From Hymenobacter profundi (GTDB lineage: Bacteria; Bacteroidota; Bacteroidia; Cytophagales; Hymenobacteraceae), in assembly GCF_019334315.1 (NCBI RefSeq), contig NZ_JAHWGL010000046.1:1-35744 (forward strand): a DNA stretch of 35,744 nt, read 5' to 3'. Both the position numbers and the translations under genes were made by a program. Shown here piece by piece: positions 17,548 to 25,605 of the stretch. Below the pieces are notes generated by a model, which was not told where the DNA came from, did no database searches, and saw only the letters and a list, made by a program, of their open reading frames with translations. Position 1 is the stretch's first letter. Each line of letters begins with the position of its first letter.

Positions 17548-17696
17548 AAAAGGAATGGATCAAAGTAAACAGTTATGTATGCTAACTGGACTGAGCCGCG
17601 GAAGGTTACTATAACCGAGTGTATGATTTTGCAGAAAAAGCCATTCGTGGTTTGGCAACGGCGCATTTTCTGTCTAGTTTTGCGCCTCACAAACTG

Positions 17697-17768
17697 GGTC
17701 GCGTAGTACAACGGATAGTATAGGAGTCTCCGAAGCTCTTGATCCAGGTTCGATTCCTGGCGCGACCA
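17697..17768 (+). tRNA. tRNA-Arg (anticodon CCG)
   Basis: A 72-base cloverleaf. The acceptor stem GGTCGCG pairs perfectly with CGCGACC; the D stem is GTAC/GTAT; the anticodon loop is CTCCGAA with anticodon CCG, reading CGG; the T arm is CCAGG-TTCGATT-CCTGG; the discriminator base is A at 17768. The terminal CCA is not encoded. It marks the left edge of an AT-rich accessory stretch. Confidence 0.95.
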
Positions 17769-17780
17769 CTAACACACGGA

Positions 17781-17815
17781 AAACGGCCTCTACATAACGT
17801 AGAGGCCGTTTTTGT
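17781..17815 (+). terminator. Terminator of tRNA-Arg
   Basis: AAACGGCCTCTAC (17781-17793) pairs with GTAGAGGCCGTTT (17799-17811), followed by T residues. It begins 12 bases after the tRNA. Confidence 0.9.
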
Positions 17816-18237
17816 TACCGACTGGTAAAACATTTAATAGGCTAGGGCCTCCCCTACCCTATTTTCTATGGCTGCTCTTTCCTGCGTGTCAAATTTTTCA
17901 GCACTGGCATTCTATTTACACTCAGCGACAACTCGTATAGGTTCCGTCTCTATACTAGTGCACCTTTTTACTCCCTCTACGAGGCACAGGCCACTCAGGT
18001 GCAAAGGAAGATTTCGACATCATTGCCAACGGGAGGGTAGTCGAGTGAGCGCAGCAGGGCAGATGGTGGTAGATGTGATGGGGAAATAGCTTTGACATAT
18101 TGCTGACGTAAAATCTGGAGCTTGTACAAAATAATCATGTCACTTTGTATGTGACGGCAACAAATAAAAAATAATACGATAATATTGATAGTGATATACC
18201 GTTCGCTATATCACTATCAACAAATAAATAGGAATAA
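17816..18237. other. Gene-poor stretch behind the tRNA
   Basis: About 420 bases with no supported gene. A 73-codon plus-strand ORF at 17868-18089 looks accidental: it has a poor composition and no domain. The last 120 bases are strongly AT-rich and contain the palindrome at 18185. It may be a scar of past insertions. Confidence 0.5.
18185..18220. promoter_or_regulatory. Perfect 14-bp palindrome before the glycosyltransferase-like gene
   Basis: TTGATAGTGATATA (18185-18198) and its exact complement (18207-18220) flank the eight-base centre CCGTTCGC. The right arm ends 17 bases before the ATG at 18238. It could be an operator for a dimeric repressor or a leader hairpin affecting translation. 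There is no T run, so it is not a standard terminator. Confidence 0.7.
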
Positions 18238-19170
18238 ATGAATAGCATTGCAATAATTATCAGTCATTTTGGTCTCCTACCAAGATATTTAGACTATTTT
18301 TTACAATCTTGTTCTTATAATAAGAATATTACTTTCTTCATCTTTACCGATCAAGTATTCGACGTTTATCCAATTTACACCAATGTGCGTTTTATTCCAT
18401 TTTCCCTGGCACAATTCAACGCGTTGGCAACAAGGAAAATAGCGAAGCCTGTTCAAGTGGCAAAAGCCTATAAGTTATGCGATTTCAAACCTGCATACGG
18501 CCTGATCTACGAAGACTATATAGAATCGTATGACTTCTGGGGGTTTTGCGATACTGACATGGTTTTTGGTGATACAATTAAGGTGCTCACGCCACAGTTG
18601 CTAGCGGCTTACGATGTTATTTCGGCTCATCCTCAATATGTTTCTGGGCCCTTTACACTCTTCCGAAACATACCAGAAACGAAGAAGCTATTTTTAAAGA
18701 GCAACGACATCGACCGCGTACTGACTGAGCAGCGAACTATGAAGTTTTGTGAGGCAAGTAATGCGATACAACACTTGTGGGAAGGGTATGACCTGTTTGA
18801 TTTTCCAAGTGAAATCGAGAGCATGACCCACCTGCTGAAAACGCCAAAAAAAGGTGATCTACGCGTGTTGTTTAGTGATATGATTACCGAGCGATTGCAA
18901 CGTGAAATTACATGGGAAAACGGCCTGCTATTCGATGATAGAAAAGAGATATTTATTTTTCACTTTATTATCTACAAAACCAAGACATACTTCAACACAT
19001 CAACTTGGACTAATCCGCGCAAGTTTTATTTTACCAAGTGTGGTTTCTTTTTAAATACAATAAGAAGTTATACAGTGTGTTGGGCTATTTCTATTTTGTT
19101 GAACATCAGCTATAAAAGCAAAAGGAAGATAACCCAATGGCAAAAAATCGGCATTAACTATATCCGCTAG
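18238..19170 (+). CDS. DUF6625-like glycosyltransferase candidate
   Basis: A 310-residue protein, AT-rich compared with all flanking housekeeping genes. It starts MNSIAIIISHFGLLPRYLDY, a nucleotide-sugar-binding-like beginning, followed by FFIFTDQ. The central AYKLCDFKPAYGLIYEDYI, then YDFWGFCDTDMVFGD, supplies a DxD-type motif (DTD) for metal and sugar-nucleotide binding. This KLCDFKPA...FWG.CD.D..FGD pattern is typical of the DUF6625 family found in polysaccharide loci. A likely role is adding a sugar to a surface glycan, but it stands alone without other glycan genes. The C-terminus is hydrophobic to basic (CWAISILLNISYKSKRK), suggesting membrane contact. Composition suggests horizontal acquisition. 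Confidence 0.75.
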   Translation: MNSIAIIISHFGLLPRYLDYFLQSCSYNKNITFFIFTDQVFDVYPIYTNVRFIPFSLAQFNALATRKIAKPVQVAKAYKLCDFKPAYGLIYEDYIESYDFWGFCDTDMVFGDTIKVLTPQLLAAYDVISAHPQYVSGPFTLFRNIPETKKLFLKSNDIDRVLTEQRTMKFCEASNAIQHLWEGYDLFDFPSEIESMTHLLKTPKKGDLRVLFSDMITERLQREITWENGLLFDDRKEIFIFHFIIYKTKTYFNTSTWTNPRKFYFTKCGFFLNTIRSYTVCWAISILLNISYKSKRKITQWQKIGINYIR

Positions 19171-19181
19171 AGGTTGATATA

Positions 19182-19217
19182 ACACAACGCCCCGACCAGC
19201 CGGCCGGGGCGTTGTGT
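19182..19217 (+). terminator. Terminator-like hairpin after the glycosyltransferase-like gene
   Basis: ACACAACGCCCCG (19182-19194) pairs perfectly with CGGGGCGTTGTGT (19205-19217); a T-rich stretch follows after ten bases. It is GC-rich, unlike the gene before it. Confidence 0.7.
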
Positions 19218-19271
19218 TGCTAGGAATTTTTTGCTACCCGGCGTGTACGATTGTCAAGTTGAGATACGCAA

Positions 19272-19296
19272 AAGATCCTTCATAGACTCAGCATGA
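19272..19296. repeat. Degenerate copy of the interspersed repeat arm
   Basis: AAGATCCTTCATAGACTCAG followed by CATGAC aligns with the right arm of the repeat family (AAGGTCCTTCGCTCCGCTCA, then GGATGAC), with several changes. No facing arm is seen; the IS element inserted nearby may have removed it. Confidence 0.45.
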
Positions 19297-19421
19297 CTGG
19301 GGTAGTCGAGTAAAAACGGACAGTGTGCTAAGATAAGCTTGACCTCTCCCCATAAAACTAGTCCACGCTAAACCAGAGAAAATCAGGCATTGTCGTACCT
19401 TAAAAATCAGAGACACTTGCC

Positions 19422-19724
19422 CTGAAAAAGCCCAAGTTTACCGAGGCTCAAATCGTATTTGCCCTGCGCCAAGCAGACACGGGCGTGGCTGTCGCGGAAG
19501 TATGCCGGAAGATGGGCATCAGCGAGGCCACATACTACAACTGGAAGAAGAAGTATGGTGGCTTAGGCGTGCCCGAGTTGCGCCGGTTGAAGCAGTTGGA
19601 AGAAGAGAATCTACACCTCAAACAGCTGGTAGCTGATCTGAGCCTGGACAAGCAGATGTTGCAGGACGTGCTCAAAAAAAGTTTTGAAGCCCCAAGCAGC
19701 GTCGACACGCGGCTCAATACTTAA
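19422..19724 (+). pseudogene. IS3-family transposase OrfA (start codon altered)
   Basis: Helix-turn-helix subunit of an IS407-like transposase: KKPKFTEAQIVFALRQ at the N-terminus, then VCRKMGISEATYYNWKKKYG and a leucine-zipper segment (LKQLEEENLHLKQLVADLSL). The family normally starts MKKPKF; here that codon is CTG at 19422, so the natural ATG appears mutated, and the next usable start is GTG at 19485, which would remove the first 21 residues. The frame ends at 19724. A run of seven A then G lies at 19674-19681, near the junction with OrfB, the usual place for frameshifting in this family. Confidence 0.75.
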
Positions 19725-19738
19725 TTGACGCCTACCGG

Positions 19739-20527
19739 ATGTCTACACGCCGGGCTTGCCAACTCGTGTCGCTCCGGCGGTCGAGTTGGTACTACCAGCC
19801 GCACGGGTGGGATGACACAGTCTTGCGCCAGCGCCTGCGGGAGTTAGCCCAGGTTCGGATCCGCTATGGCTGTCAGCGCCTGTTCACACTCTTGCGTCGG
19901 GAGGGCTGGCCGGACAACCACAAGCGCGTGCACCGCCTTTATTGCTTGGAAGGACTGCATTTACGCTGCAACTCCACCCGCTCCAGCCGGGCGGCCGCTC
20001 ACCGGCTGGAGCGGGTGGAGTTGCAGCGGCCACACCAGAGTTGGAGTATGGATTTTGTGGCCGATCAGCTCTTTGAGGGGCGCAAAATCCGCGCCTTAAC
20101 GATAGTGGATAACTTTAGTCGCCAATGCTTAGCCATTGTGGGGCAGTCGTTGAAAGGCGAAGACGTGGTGGCCAGCATGAGCCACTTGCAGCAAGCGTTA
20201 GGCGTGATGCCCGAACGCATTCAAGTCGACAATGGCAGTGAGTTTATCAGTAAGGCGCTGGACAAGTAGGCGTACGAGCAGCACGTGACGCTCGACTTCT
20301 CCCGACCCGGCAAACCCACAGACAATCCGTATAGTGAATCGTTCAATGGCAGCTTCCGGGATGAGTGCTTGAACGTACACTGGTTCCTGTGGCTGGCCGA
20401 TGCGCAGGATAAAATCGAGCAGTGGCGACAGGATTACAATAACTTCCGACCGCACAGCTCATTACAGAATTTAACGCCCGATGAGGTAGTGGCTGCGGCC
20501 ACTACGGTCGAGCTTCAAAACGCCTGA
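19739..20527 (+). pseudogene. IS3-family transposase OrfB, interrupted by an amber stop
   Basis: Catalytic DDE integrase subunit, about 262 codons from the first in-frame ATG. The three acidic residues are recognisable: D in SWSMDFV, D in QVDNGSEF and E in [19 protein letters not shown] at 20267-20269 replaces the tryptophan usual in this family (LDKWAYE becomes LDK-stop-AYE) and cuts the protein before the last catalytic residue. Upstream, the family's LKPKQRRHAAQYLIDAYR is split between frames at a CCCC run near 19690, consistent with one extra C. A perfect 27-bp inverted repeat lies inside the frame at 19964-20028. The gene is inactive unless the stop is read through. Confidence 0.88.
19964..20028. 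repeat. Perfect 27-bp inverted repeat inside orfB
   Basis: The arms 19964-19990 and 20002-20028 are exact reverse complements (the core of the left arm is AACTCCACCCGCTCCAGCCG), separated by 11 bases containing GCGGCCGC. It codes for the variable basic linker before the SWSMDFV motif, and the left arm encodes an unusual CNSTRSS in place of the Lys/Arg-rich stretch expected. Confidence 0.9.
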
Positions 20528-20567
20528 TGCTCTACTTTTAAACGGTCCAGTAAATAGGAAAAGGCCG

Positions 20568-20894
20568 CAGCCCTTACCTCGGTGGACTTTCTGGCATTGA
20601 TAGACCGCTGGATCGACAATTACGTCCACCTACTTACAACTAAGAAGTTTCTTCTACATTTCTGCTCCCAGTAGTCCGCATTGCCCAATACCTGGATAAC
20701 CAGTAGGAAGCGCTATTGAACTTGCTGAGCACTTCACTCACCGAGTTTTCAGCATTTTTCTTTTTCCTTCCCGTTCTTTGCGCCTCTGTATTGTTAAGCC
20801 AGAAGGTGAGCCAGCATAACGCTACCCTATAACTGATCAGACTATACACTACTGTGTTCCATCATTATCATAAGGCGCTAGTTGCACTGTCCGT
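20568..20894. other. Intergenic stretch right of the IS element
   Basis: About 330 bases. An open stretch at about 20559-20670 reads EKAAALTSVDFLALIDRWID and continues to a stop; it could be the tail of a gene cut by the insertion, but it has no recognisable domain and no start. The remainder shows nothing but the presumed promoter region of the next gene. Confidence 0.4.
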
Positions 20895-21320
20895 ATGCCA
20901 ACAGAGTTAATCAACGGATTTGGTAAGGTCTACCTTACCATTGAGTTCGACACAGTGAATAACTGGGTATATAACAATTGGATTGGCTATCAAACCTATG
21001 TGGGTATCATAGCCGGGGCTGATGCCTGCTTGCATCCCTTGCGAGACCACGCCTGCTCCTACCTACTCAATGATAATCGGCAGGTTATTGGTCCTTGGGA
21101 CCACGCCGTAGAGTGGCTGGTTACCAACTGGGCGCCCCGAGCCATCAGTCAGGGCCTTACCCATTTTGCGCATATTGTCAGCTCGGAGTCATTGGCAGCA
21201 CTTTCTGCCGAGGCCATGCACATTGGTGTCAATGGAAAGCTACAGATGCGGATGTTCGATGATGGCGACGCGGCCCAGGAGTGGCTACGGCTGGCCCAGC
21301 GGGCCAGCCGCAAAGCCTAA
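20895..21320 (+). CDS. SpoIIAA/STAS-like protein, paralogue B
   Basis: A 141-residue soluble protein of the same family as the genes at 12932 and 21337. Shared marks are the opening strand FDTVNNWVYNNWIG, the central YLLNDNRQVIGPW, then VEWLVTNWAPRAISQGLTHF, an alpha/beta stretch, and the closing MRMFDDGDAAQEWLRLA. The LNDN element and the F.D...A.EWL ending match paralogue A best. It has no signal peptide and no enzyme motif. A sensory or protein-docking role like that of STAS domains is a guess from the fold pattern. It is convergent with paralogue C, with 16 bases between their stop codons. Confidence 0.75.
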   Translation: MPTELINGFGKVYLTIEFDTVNNWVYNNWIGYQTYVGIIAGADACLHPLRDHACSYLLNDNRQVIGPWDHAVEWLVTNWAPRAISQGLTHFAHIVSSESLAALSAEAMHIGVNGKLQMRMFDDGDAAQEWLRLAQRASRKA

Positions 21321-21336
21321 TGAACACGCCCCCTAC

Positions 21337-21849
21337 TTACACCACGTAAATGCTGCGTAGCCAGCGCACTGCCGGCTCCACTTCCGTGAAAAACTGGGCC
21401 GTAAGAGCGGCCGATGCATCACAGGTAGTTACTTTGGCTATTGCTGCCCTGGTCTGGCTGTTGCGGGCCGGTATGATAGCCCGGTGAGAATAGTTGGTTT
21501 CACGCACTACCGTAGGAGTCCATTCGTGCATGAGCCAGTTTATATCAGCGGGCGACGGGGGTAGCATTTCGCGATGGTCAGTTAGTACCAGTGAGGCTTG
21601 CGTGATGATTAGCAACGCCTGTATGTACCGGAACACTGCCCGAAATTCAGCGCTGTTCATTGGTTGCCCGGTCCAGCGTACGTGAATGTAGCTGTCGGCC
21701 AGCCACTCTACTTGGGCTTGGCTATTATGAAAGCATAATGCACTAGGCTCGGATGAGGAAGAGCCAAAAGGGCTAGCCGACATCATACCCATATGAGGTT
21801 TAAAAGTCAGCACTGGCGAGGGAGCAAAAGGGCGGAGAAAGGAGTGCAT
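21337..21849 (-). CDS. SpoIIAA/STAS-like protein, paralogue C
   Basis: About 170 residues from the ATG at 21849; an in-frame TTG at 21897 or later ATGs are also possible, because the first 40 residues (rich in S, P and M) lie before the domain. The domain reads AQVEWLADSYIHVRWTGQPM, a long helix (FRAVFRYIQALLIITQ), the strand SLVLTDHREM, INWLMHEWTPTVV, and ends FFTEVEPAVRWLRSI. The order matches paralogues A and B, although sequence identity is low and the LNDN motif is changed to LTDH. No enzyme motif is visible. The neighbouring position of B and C, facing each other, suggests an old duplication. Confidence 0.65.
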   Translation of the reverse strand: MHSFLRPFAPSPVLTFKPHMGMMSASPFGSSSSEPSALCFHNSQAQVEWLADSYIHVRWTGQPMNSAEFRAVFRYIQALLIITQASLVLTDHREMLPPSPADINWLMHEWTPTVVRETNYSHRAIIPARNSQTRAAIAKVTTCDASAALTAQFFTEVEPAVRWLRSIYVV

Positions 21850-22207
21850 ACAATCGTAATGTGATGCTAAGGTTGCTACTTCCTCTTCCAAAATCAAAGA
21901 ATATTCTGCAGTAATTGTGACAATAACTATTTATATAAATTATATGAATATATAATCTGCCAATAGCCATAAGTTATTTAAAATCAATATAATGACTACT
22001 AGATAACACCTCAAGAACACACTCATGTTACTCATATATCTATATTTATACCATTATGGAGGATAGAATGAATGCAACTAATTATATAGTTTAACCAGTA
22101 AAACGGGGAAAAAGGGGGCATCCGCCGCCTATAAACGCTGTTTTGTCCATTTTCTCCTATCCAGCACACTATAATATGATGCGCTGGAGTAGCAATTTCT
22201 AAACTCC
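21850..22207. other. AT-rich intergenic stretch
   Basis: A gap of about 358 bases between two minus-strand genes. It should contain the promoter of paralogue C. The stretch 21900-22090 is strongly AT-rich; nothing else is recognisable. Confidence 0.5.
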
Positions 22208-24520
22208 CTACCCGCGAAAACCACGCAAGCGCAGCGAGTTGGTGAGCACCGAAACGGAACTAAGTGCCATGGCAGCAGCTGCCAGCATGGGCGAGAGCAA
22301 CACCCCGAAAAAGGGATATAACACGCCCGCCGCAACAGGAATGCCCAGTGCATTGTAAACAAAAGCGAAAAACAGGTTTTGGCGTACAATGCGCATTGTT
22401 TGCCGCGATAAGGCAATGGCAGTTACCACGCTTCGCAGGTCGGCGCGCATGAGGGTGATGCCGGCGGCTTCCAGGGCCACATCGGTGCCGGTGCCCATGG
22501 CTAGGCCCACATCGGCCTGCGCCAGCGCGGGAGCATCGTTGATGCCGTCGCCTACCATGGCCACTACCTTACCCTCTTGTTGTAGGGCTTGCACCTGGGC
22601 CGCTTTGTCTTGGGGTAGCACCTCGGCAACATATCGCCGGATGCCTACCTGCGCCGCGACGGCCTGAGCCGTTTGGGGGTTGTCGCCGGTCATCATCACC
22701 ACTTCCAGGCCCAGCGCCTGTAGCTCAGCAATGGCCGCGGCAGAGGTAGGTCGCACGGTGTCGGCCACAGCTAGCAGGCCAGCAGCCTGCCCATCAAGGG
22801 CTACGTAGAGTACGGTTTTGGCCTGTTGCAAGAGCGCGTCGGCGGCCTGGGATAGGGTGGGGGGTAGGGTAATGTTGGCGTCGGCCAATAGGCGTTGATT
22901 ACCAATGAGCACGTGTTGCCCTGCTACTACTGCGCGGGCGCCATGTCCGGCTACGGCTTCAAAATCAGCTACTTCCAACGCAAAATCCACTGACTGCTTG
23001 GTGGCGTGTTGCACTACCGCAGCCGCCAATGGGTGCTCCGAATGCCGCTCCACGGCGGCTACCAGCGCCAGCAGATGCGCTTCGGGGTAGTCGGGGGCGG
23101 TTACGATGTCGGTTACGGCTGGCTGGCCGTTGGTGATAGTCCCGGTTTTGTCGAGCAGGATAGTGGTGACGGCGTGGGCTTTTTCCAGGGCTTCGGCGCT
23201 ACGGATAAGCACCCCGTGCTCGGCCCCTTTGCCGGTACTGACCATAATGGCCGTGGGCGTGGCCAGCCCCAGCGCGCACGGACAGGCGATAATCAGCACG
23301 GCCACGAAGTTGATGAGCGCTAGCGGCAGGCGCATTCCGGCGGGAGCCAGCAGAAACCACGCAATGAACGTGAGCACCGCAATGCCAATAACCGTGGGCA
23401 CAAAGATGGCGCTGATGCGGTCGGCGAGGCGCTGAATGGGCGCCCGCGAGCCTTGCGCGTCTTCTACGAGTTGCACAATGCGCGCCAGCATGGTTTCTTC
23501 TCCTACCTGTGTTACGCGGAAGTGGAAGGCACCGGTTTTGTTGAGCGTTGCGCCGAATACGGCGTCGCCGGCTGCCTTTTCTACGGGTAGGCTTTCGCCG
23601 GTGAGTAGGCTTTCGTCGAGGGCAGAGCGGCCGTCGGTGATGACGCCATCGGTGGCCACTTGCTCGCCGGGGCGCACTGCTACCACATCGTCCACGTCGA
23701 GTTGCTCTACGGGGAGGTCAACCTCCTTGCCACCGCGGAGTACGCGGGCCGTTTTGGGCTGTAGCTGCAACAGCGCGCGCATGGCATCGGAAGTGCGATT
23801 TTTGGCGCGGGCTTCCAGCACTTTGCCTACCAGAATAAGGGCTATAACGGTAGCCGTAGTGTCGTAGTAGGGCTCGGGCATCAGGCCATACTCCTGGAAA
23901 AAACTGGGTGCCAGCGTCACGGCTAGGCTGTACAGAAACGCCGCGCCGGTGCCTACTGCAATCAGCGTGTCCATGTTGGCCGTGCGGTGGCGCAGGCCCT
24001 TCCAGGCCGAGGCGTAGAACTCGCGGCCGCTGTACAGCACTACTGGCAGCGTGAGGACCAGCAGCAGGTAGTTGAGCCACTGCATGTTGATGCGAGCCGA
24101 CAGCGCGGGCCACAGCATCAGCATTGACAAGGGCATGATAACGGCCGTGAGAGCAGCGGCTACCCACAAACGGCGTTTGAGGTGATGATAGGCCTGGGCC
24201 TTTTGCTGGTCCAGCGCGGCTTGGCGGTCAGTGGCGCTGGTGTCCGGCCGCCGAGCGGCTACGTCGTAGCCGGCGCGGCGCACAGCCTCGCGCAGCACAC
24301 CCGGCGAGGCCGCGCCGGGCTCGTACTCCACGGTGGCCTTTTCGGTGGCGTAGTTGACCAGCGCCTGCGTGACACCCGGCGTGCGGCGCAACGACCGTTC
24401 GACGGCGGACGCACACGCCGCGCAGGTCATCCCCTCGATGTCAAGGGTAGCAGACGCGGTAGGACCAACAGAAGCGGGCGGGGCAGCGGGTTGGGGTGCG
24501 GCGGTAGGTTGCGTATCCAT
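22208..24520 (-). CDS. copA: Copper-translocating P1B-type ATPase
   Basis: A 770-residue heavy-metal pump that exports Cu(I) from the cytoplasm using ATP. In order: an Ala/Pro-rich start, one HMA metal-binding domain with GMTCAAC (C33, C36), the membrane segments, the actuator region with LLTGES, the CPC metal-site motif near residue 412 ([15 protein letters not shown]), the phosphorylation site DKTGTITNG near 456, the nucleotide-domain SEHPLA, the hinge [16 protein letters not shown] near 657, and two C-terminal helices with [14 protein letters not shown] and a MxxSS-type end ([15 protein letters not shown]). CPC with these C-terminal motifs indicates Cu(I)/Ag(I) rather than Zn/Cd. No copper-responsive regulator is adjacent. 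Confidence 0.95.
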   Translation of the reverse strand: MDTQPTAAPQPAAPPASVGPTASATLDIEGMTCAACASAVERSLRRTPGVTQALVNYATEKATVEYEPGAASPGVLREAVRRAGYDVAARRPDTSATDRQAALDQQKAQAYHHLKRRLWVAAALTAVIMPLSMLMLWPALSARINMQWLNYLLLVLTLPVVLYSGREFYASAWKGLRHRTANMDTLIAVGTGAAFLYSLAVTLAPSFFQEYGLMPEPYYDTTATVIALILVGKVLEARAKNRTSDAMRALLQLQPKTARVLRGGKEVDLPVEQLDVDDVVAVRPGEQVATDGVITDGRSALDESLLTGESLPVEKAAGDAVFGATLNKTGAFHFRVTQVGEETMLARIVQLVEDAQGSRAPIQRLADRISAIFVPTVIGIAVLTFIAWFLLAPAGMRLPLALINFVAVLIIACPCALGLATPTAIMVSTGKGAEHGVLIRSAEALEKAHAVTTILLDKTGTITNGQPAVTDIVTAPDYPEAHLLALVAAVERHSEHPLAAAVVQHATKQSVDFALEVADFEAVAGHGARAVVAGQHVLIGNQRLLADANITLPPTLSQAADALLQQAKTVLYVALDGQAAGLLAVADTVRPTSAAAIAELQALGLEVVMMTGDNPQTAQAVAAQVGIRRYVAEVLPQDKAAQVQALQQEGKVVAMVGDGINDAPALAQADVGLAMGTGTDVALEAAGITLMRADLRSVVTAIALSRQTMRIVRQNLFFAFVYNALGIPVAAGVLYPFFGVLLSPMLAAAAMALSSVSVLTNSLRLRGFRG

Positions 24521-24673
24521 AGGAATAGGAAGTTCAGATTGATAGCAAGGTCCCGACTTTCTAGGACTAGGACTTCGCTATCTACATAAACCAACAAAGG
24601 ATACCCCTCGGATGTGCGACATTCGCCGGGCAACTGTACAGAATTTTGGCTTACCCTGGCACGCTGCTGTCCC

Positions 24674-24955
24674 CTACTCCAACAAGTCCTGATATTCGGT
24701 GTGGTGCTCTTGCACGAATTTCTGCATGAACTCGCAGCTGGTGCGCACCTGTAGCTTTTGCTCGCGGGCAAAATCCAGAGCACGGCGGGCCATGGCATCG
24801 GCTACGCCCTGGCCGCGCAAGGCTTTATCGACGAAGGTATGGGTGAAGTCGACGACACCTTCGGTGGGAAAGCTGTAGGCCAACTCGCCCTGGTGGCCGT
24901 CGATGTTGACGGTAAATTCCTGATCCTGGGTGTGGTGCTCAATAGGGAAAGACAT
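24674..24955 (-). CDS. Small GNAT-like N-acetyltransferase domain protein (COG2388 type)
   Basis: A 93-residue stand-alone domain of the short GCN5-related family (COG2388, YjdJ/GNAT_CG type). Characteristic parts: GELAYSFPTEGVVDFTHTFV, the acetyl-CoA loop ALRGQGVADAMARRAL, and the closing FMQKFVQEHHTEYQDLL, including the family's conserved cysteine before it (RTSCEF). The ATG at 24955 gives the compact family length; an in-frame opening to 25282 lies over the neighbouring divergent gene and is not used. The substrate is unknown for this family. It is divergent from the disordered-protein gene at 25119. Confidence 0.88.
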   Translation of the reverse strand: MSFPIEHHTQDQEFTVNIDGHQGELAYSFPTEGVVDFTHTFVDKALRGQGVADAMARRALDFAREQKLQVRTSCEFMQKFVQEHHTEYQDLLE

Positions 24956-25118
24956 ACGCAGAAGATGTTGAAAGAGAAAAACAAGGAAGATGCGCGAAGA
25001 CCACATGGGCATTTTTTGCTGCCAGAGGTAGCCACGCCCCGCCCACTTTACGTAGTTCAGGAAGCGGGGGCGGTCATTTACACCGTTTTTCCGCCATTTC
25101 ACCCTAAGTCTCTCTCCC

Positions 25119-25595
25119 ATGCAAAAGCATCCCAACGACGGCAGCAACGATAACCCGGACGAGTTCAGCGAGTTCCGCAAGCCGCACGAAAACCAAGACG
25201 TCTTCAACCTGAAAGAAGGCGAAGAGGTAGCCGAACAACCCTTGCAGCCCAACCCACAAGCAGCGCAGCCCAACGCCGGCACGCCCGGCTACGGCGACTT
25301 TGGCAAGCAGCCCCATACAACTACCAGTGGTACTGAGCATAAGCCTGCCGGCACCAATCCCGGAGGCGCGGCTGCACCCGATACCGTTGACCCGCTTCAG
25401 CGCGGTGGCGTAGCCCAAAACCAGGACCCAAGTGGGGTAGCAAAAGCAATGGGCGATGATGCCCAAGAAGACGAGAGCCGCACCTCCTGGGCCGACGACG
25501 ACCCGCGCTACGGCAGCGGCACCCGCAACTGGCCAACCAACGAACCCGGTAACCCCACCACGGTAGGCCCCGACCCAAACCAGGATAACCTGTAA
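25119..25595 (+). CDS. Acidic, disordered hydrophilic protein
   Basis: A 158-residue protein without any hydrophobic core, cysteine, signal peptide or membrane segment. It is rich in D, E, N, Q, P, G and T (for example KPHENQDVFNLKEGEE, TNPGGAAAPDTVDP, WADDDPRYGSGTRNW), so it is predicted to be intrinsically disordered. It has no recognisable domain. It starts with ATG at 25119 and lies ten bases before a second protein of similar character, so the two are probably cotranscribed. Such proteins often accompany stress functions (a universal stress gene follows), but that is only contextual. Confidence 0.75.
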   Translation: MQKHPNDGSNDNPDEFSEFRKPHENQDVFNLKEGEEVAEQPLQPNPQAAQPNAGTPGYGDFGKQPHTTTSGTEHKPAGTNPGGAAAPDTVDPLQRGGVAQNQDPSGVAKAMGDDAQEDESRTSWADDDPRYGSGTRNWPTNEPGNPTTVGPDPNQDNL

Positions 25596-25605
25596 TTCTG
25601 ATTTT

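Larger units (their letters stand above)
19340..20567 (+). mobile_element. Decayed IS3-family (IS407-like) insertion sequence
   Basis: About 1.23 kb with two transposase frames. Imperfect terminal inverted repeats are seen: the left end begins TGACCTCTCCCCATAAAACT and the right end, read inward, begins CGGCCTTTTCCTATTTACTG; they match at many positions with one gap. The OrfA/OrfB arrangement and the sequences are those of the IS407 subgroup. No matching target duplication is obvious at the ends, so the insertion is old. Lesions in both frames (see the pseudogenes) mean it should not move by itself. The end coordinates are estimates. Confidence 0.8.

Noticed and set aside
17697..17768. att site duplication of the tRNA 3' end
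   Set aside because: I looked for a second copy of the T arm and acceptor sequence in the window and saw none.
17868..18089. A 73-codon plus-strand ORF behind the tRNA
   Set aside because: Composition unlike a protein, no promoter element, and no similarity; probably accidental.
24182..24589. A 135-codon plus-strand frame over the start of the copper ATPase
   Set aside because: Antisense to the HMA domain region; no start context or domain.
24956..25282. N-terminal extension of the small GNAT gene
   Set aside because: The extra residues overlap the divergent gene at 25119 and its upstream region; the family is about 90-100 residues long.
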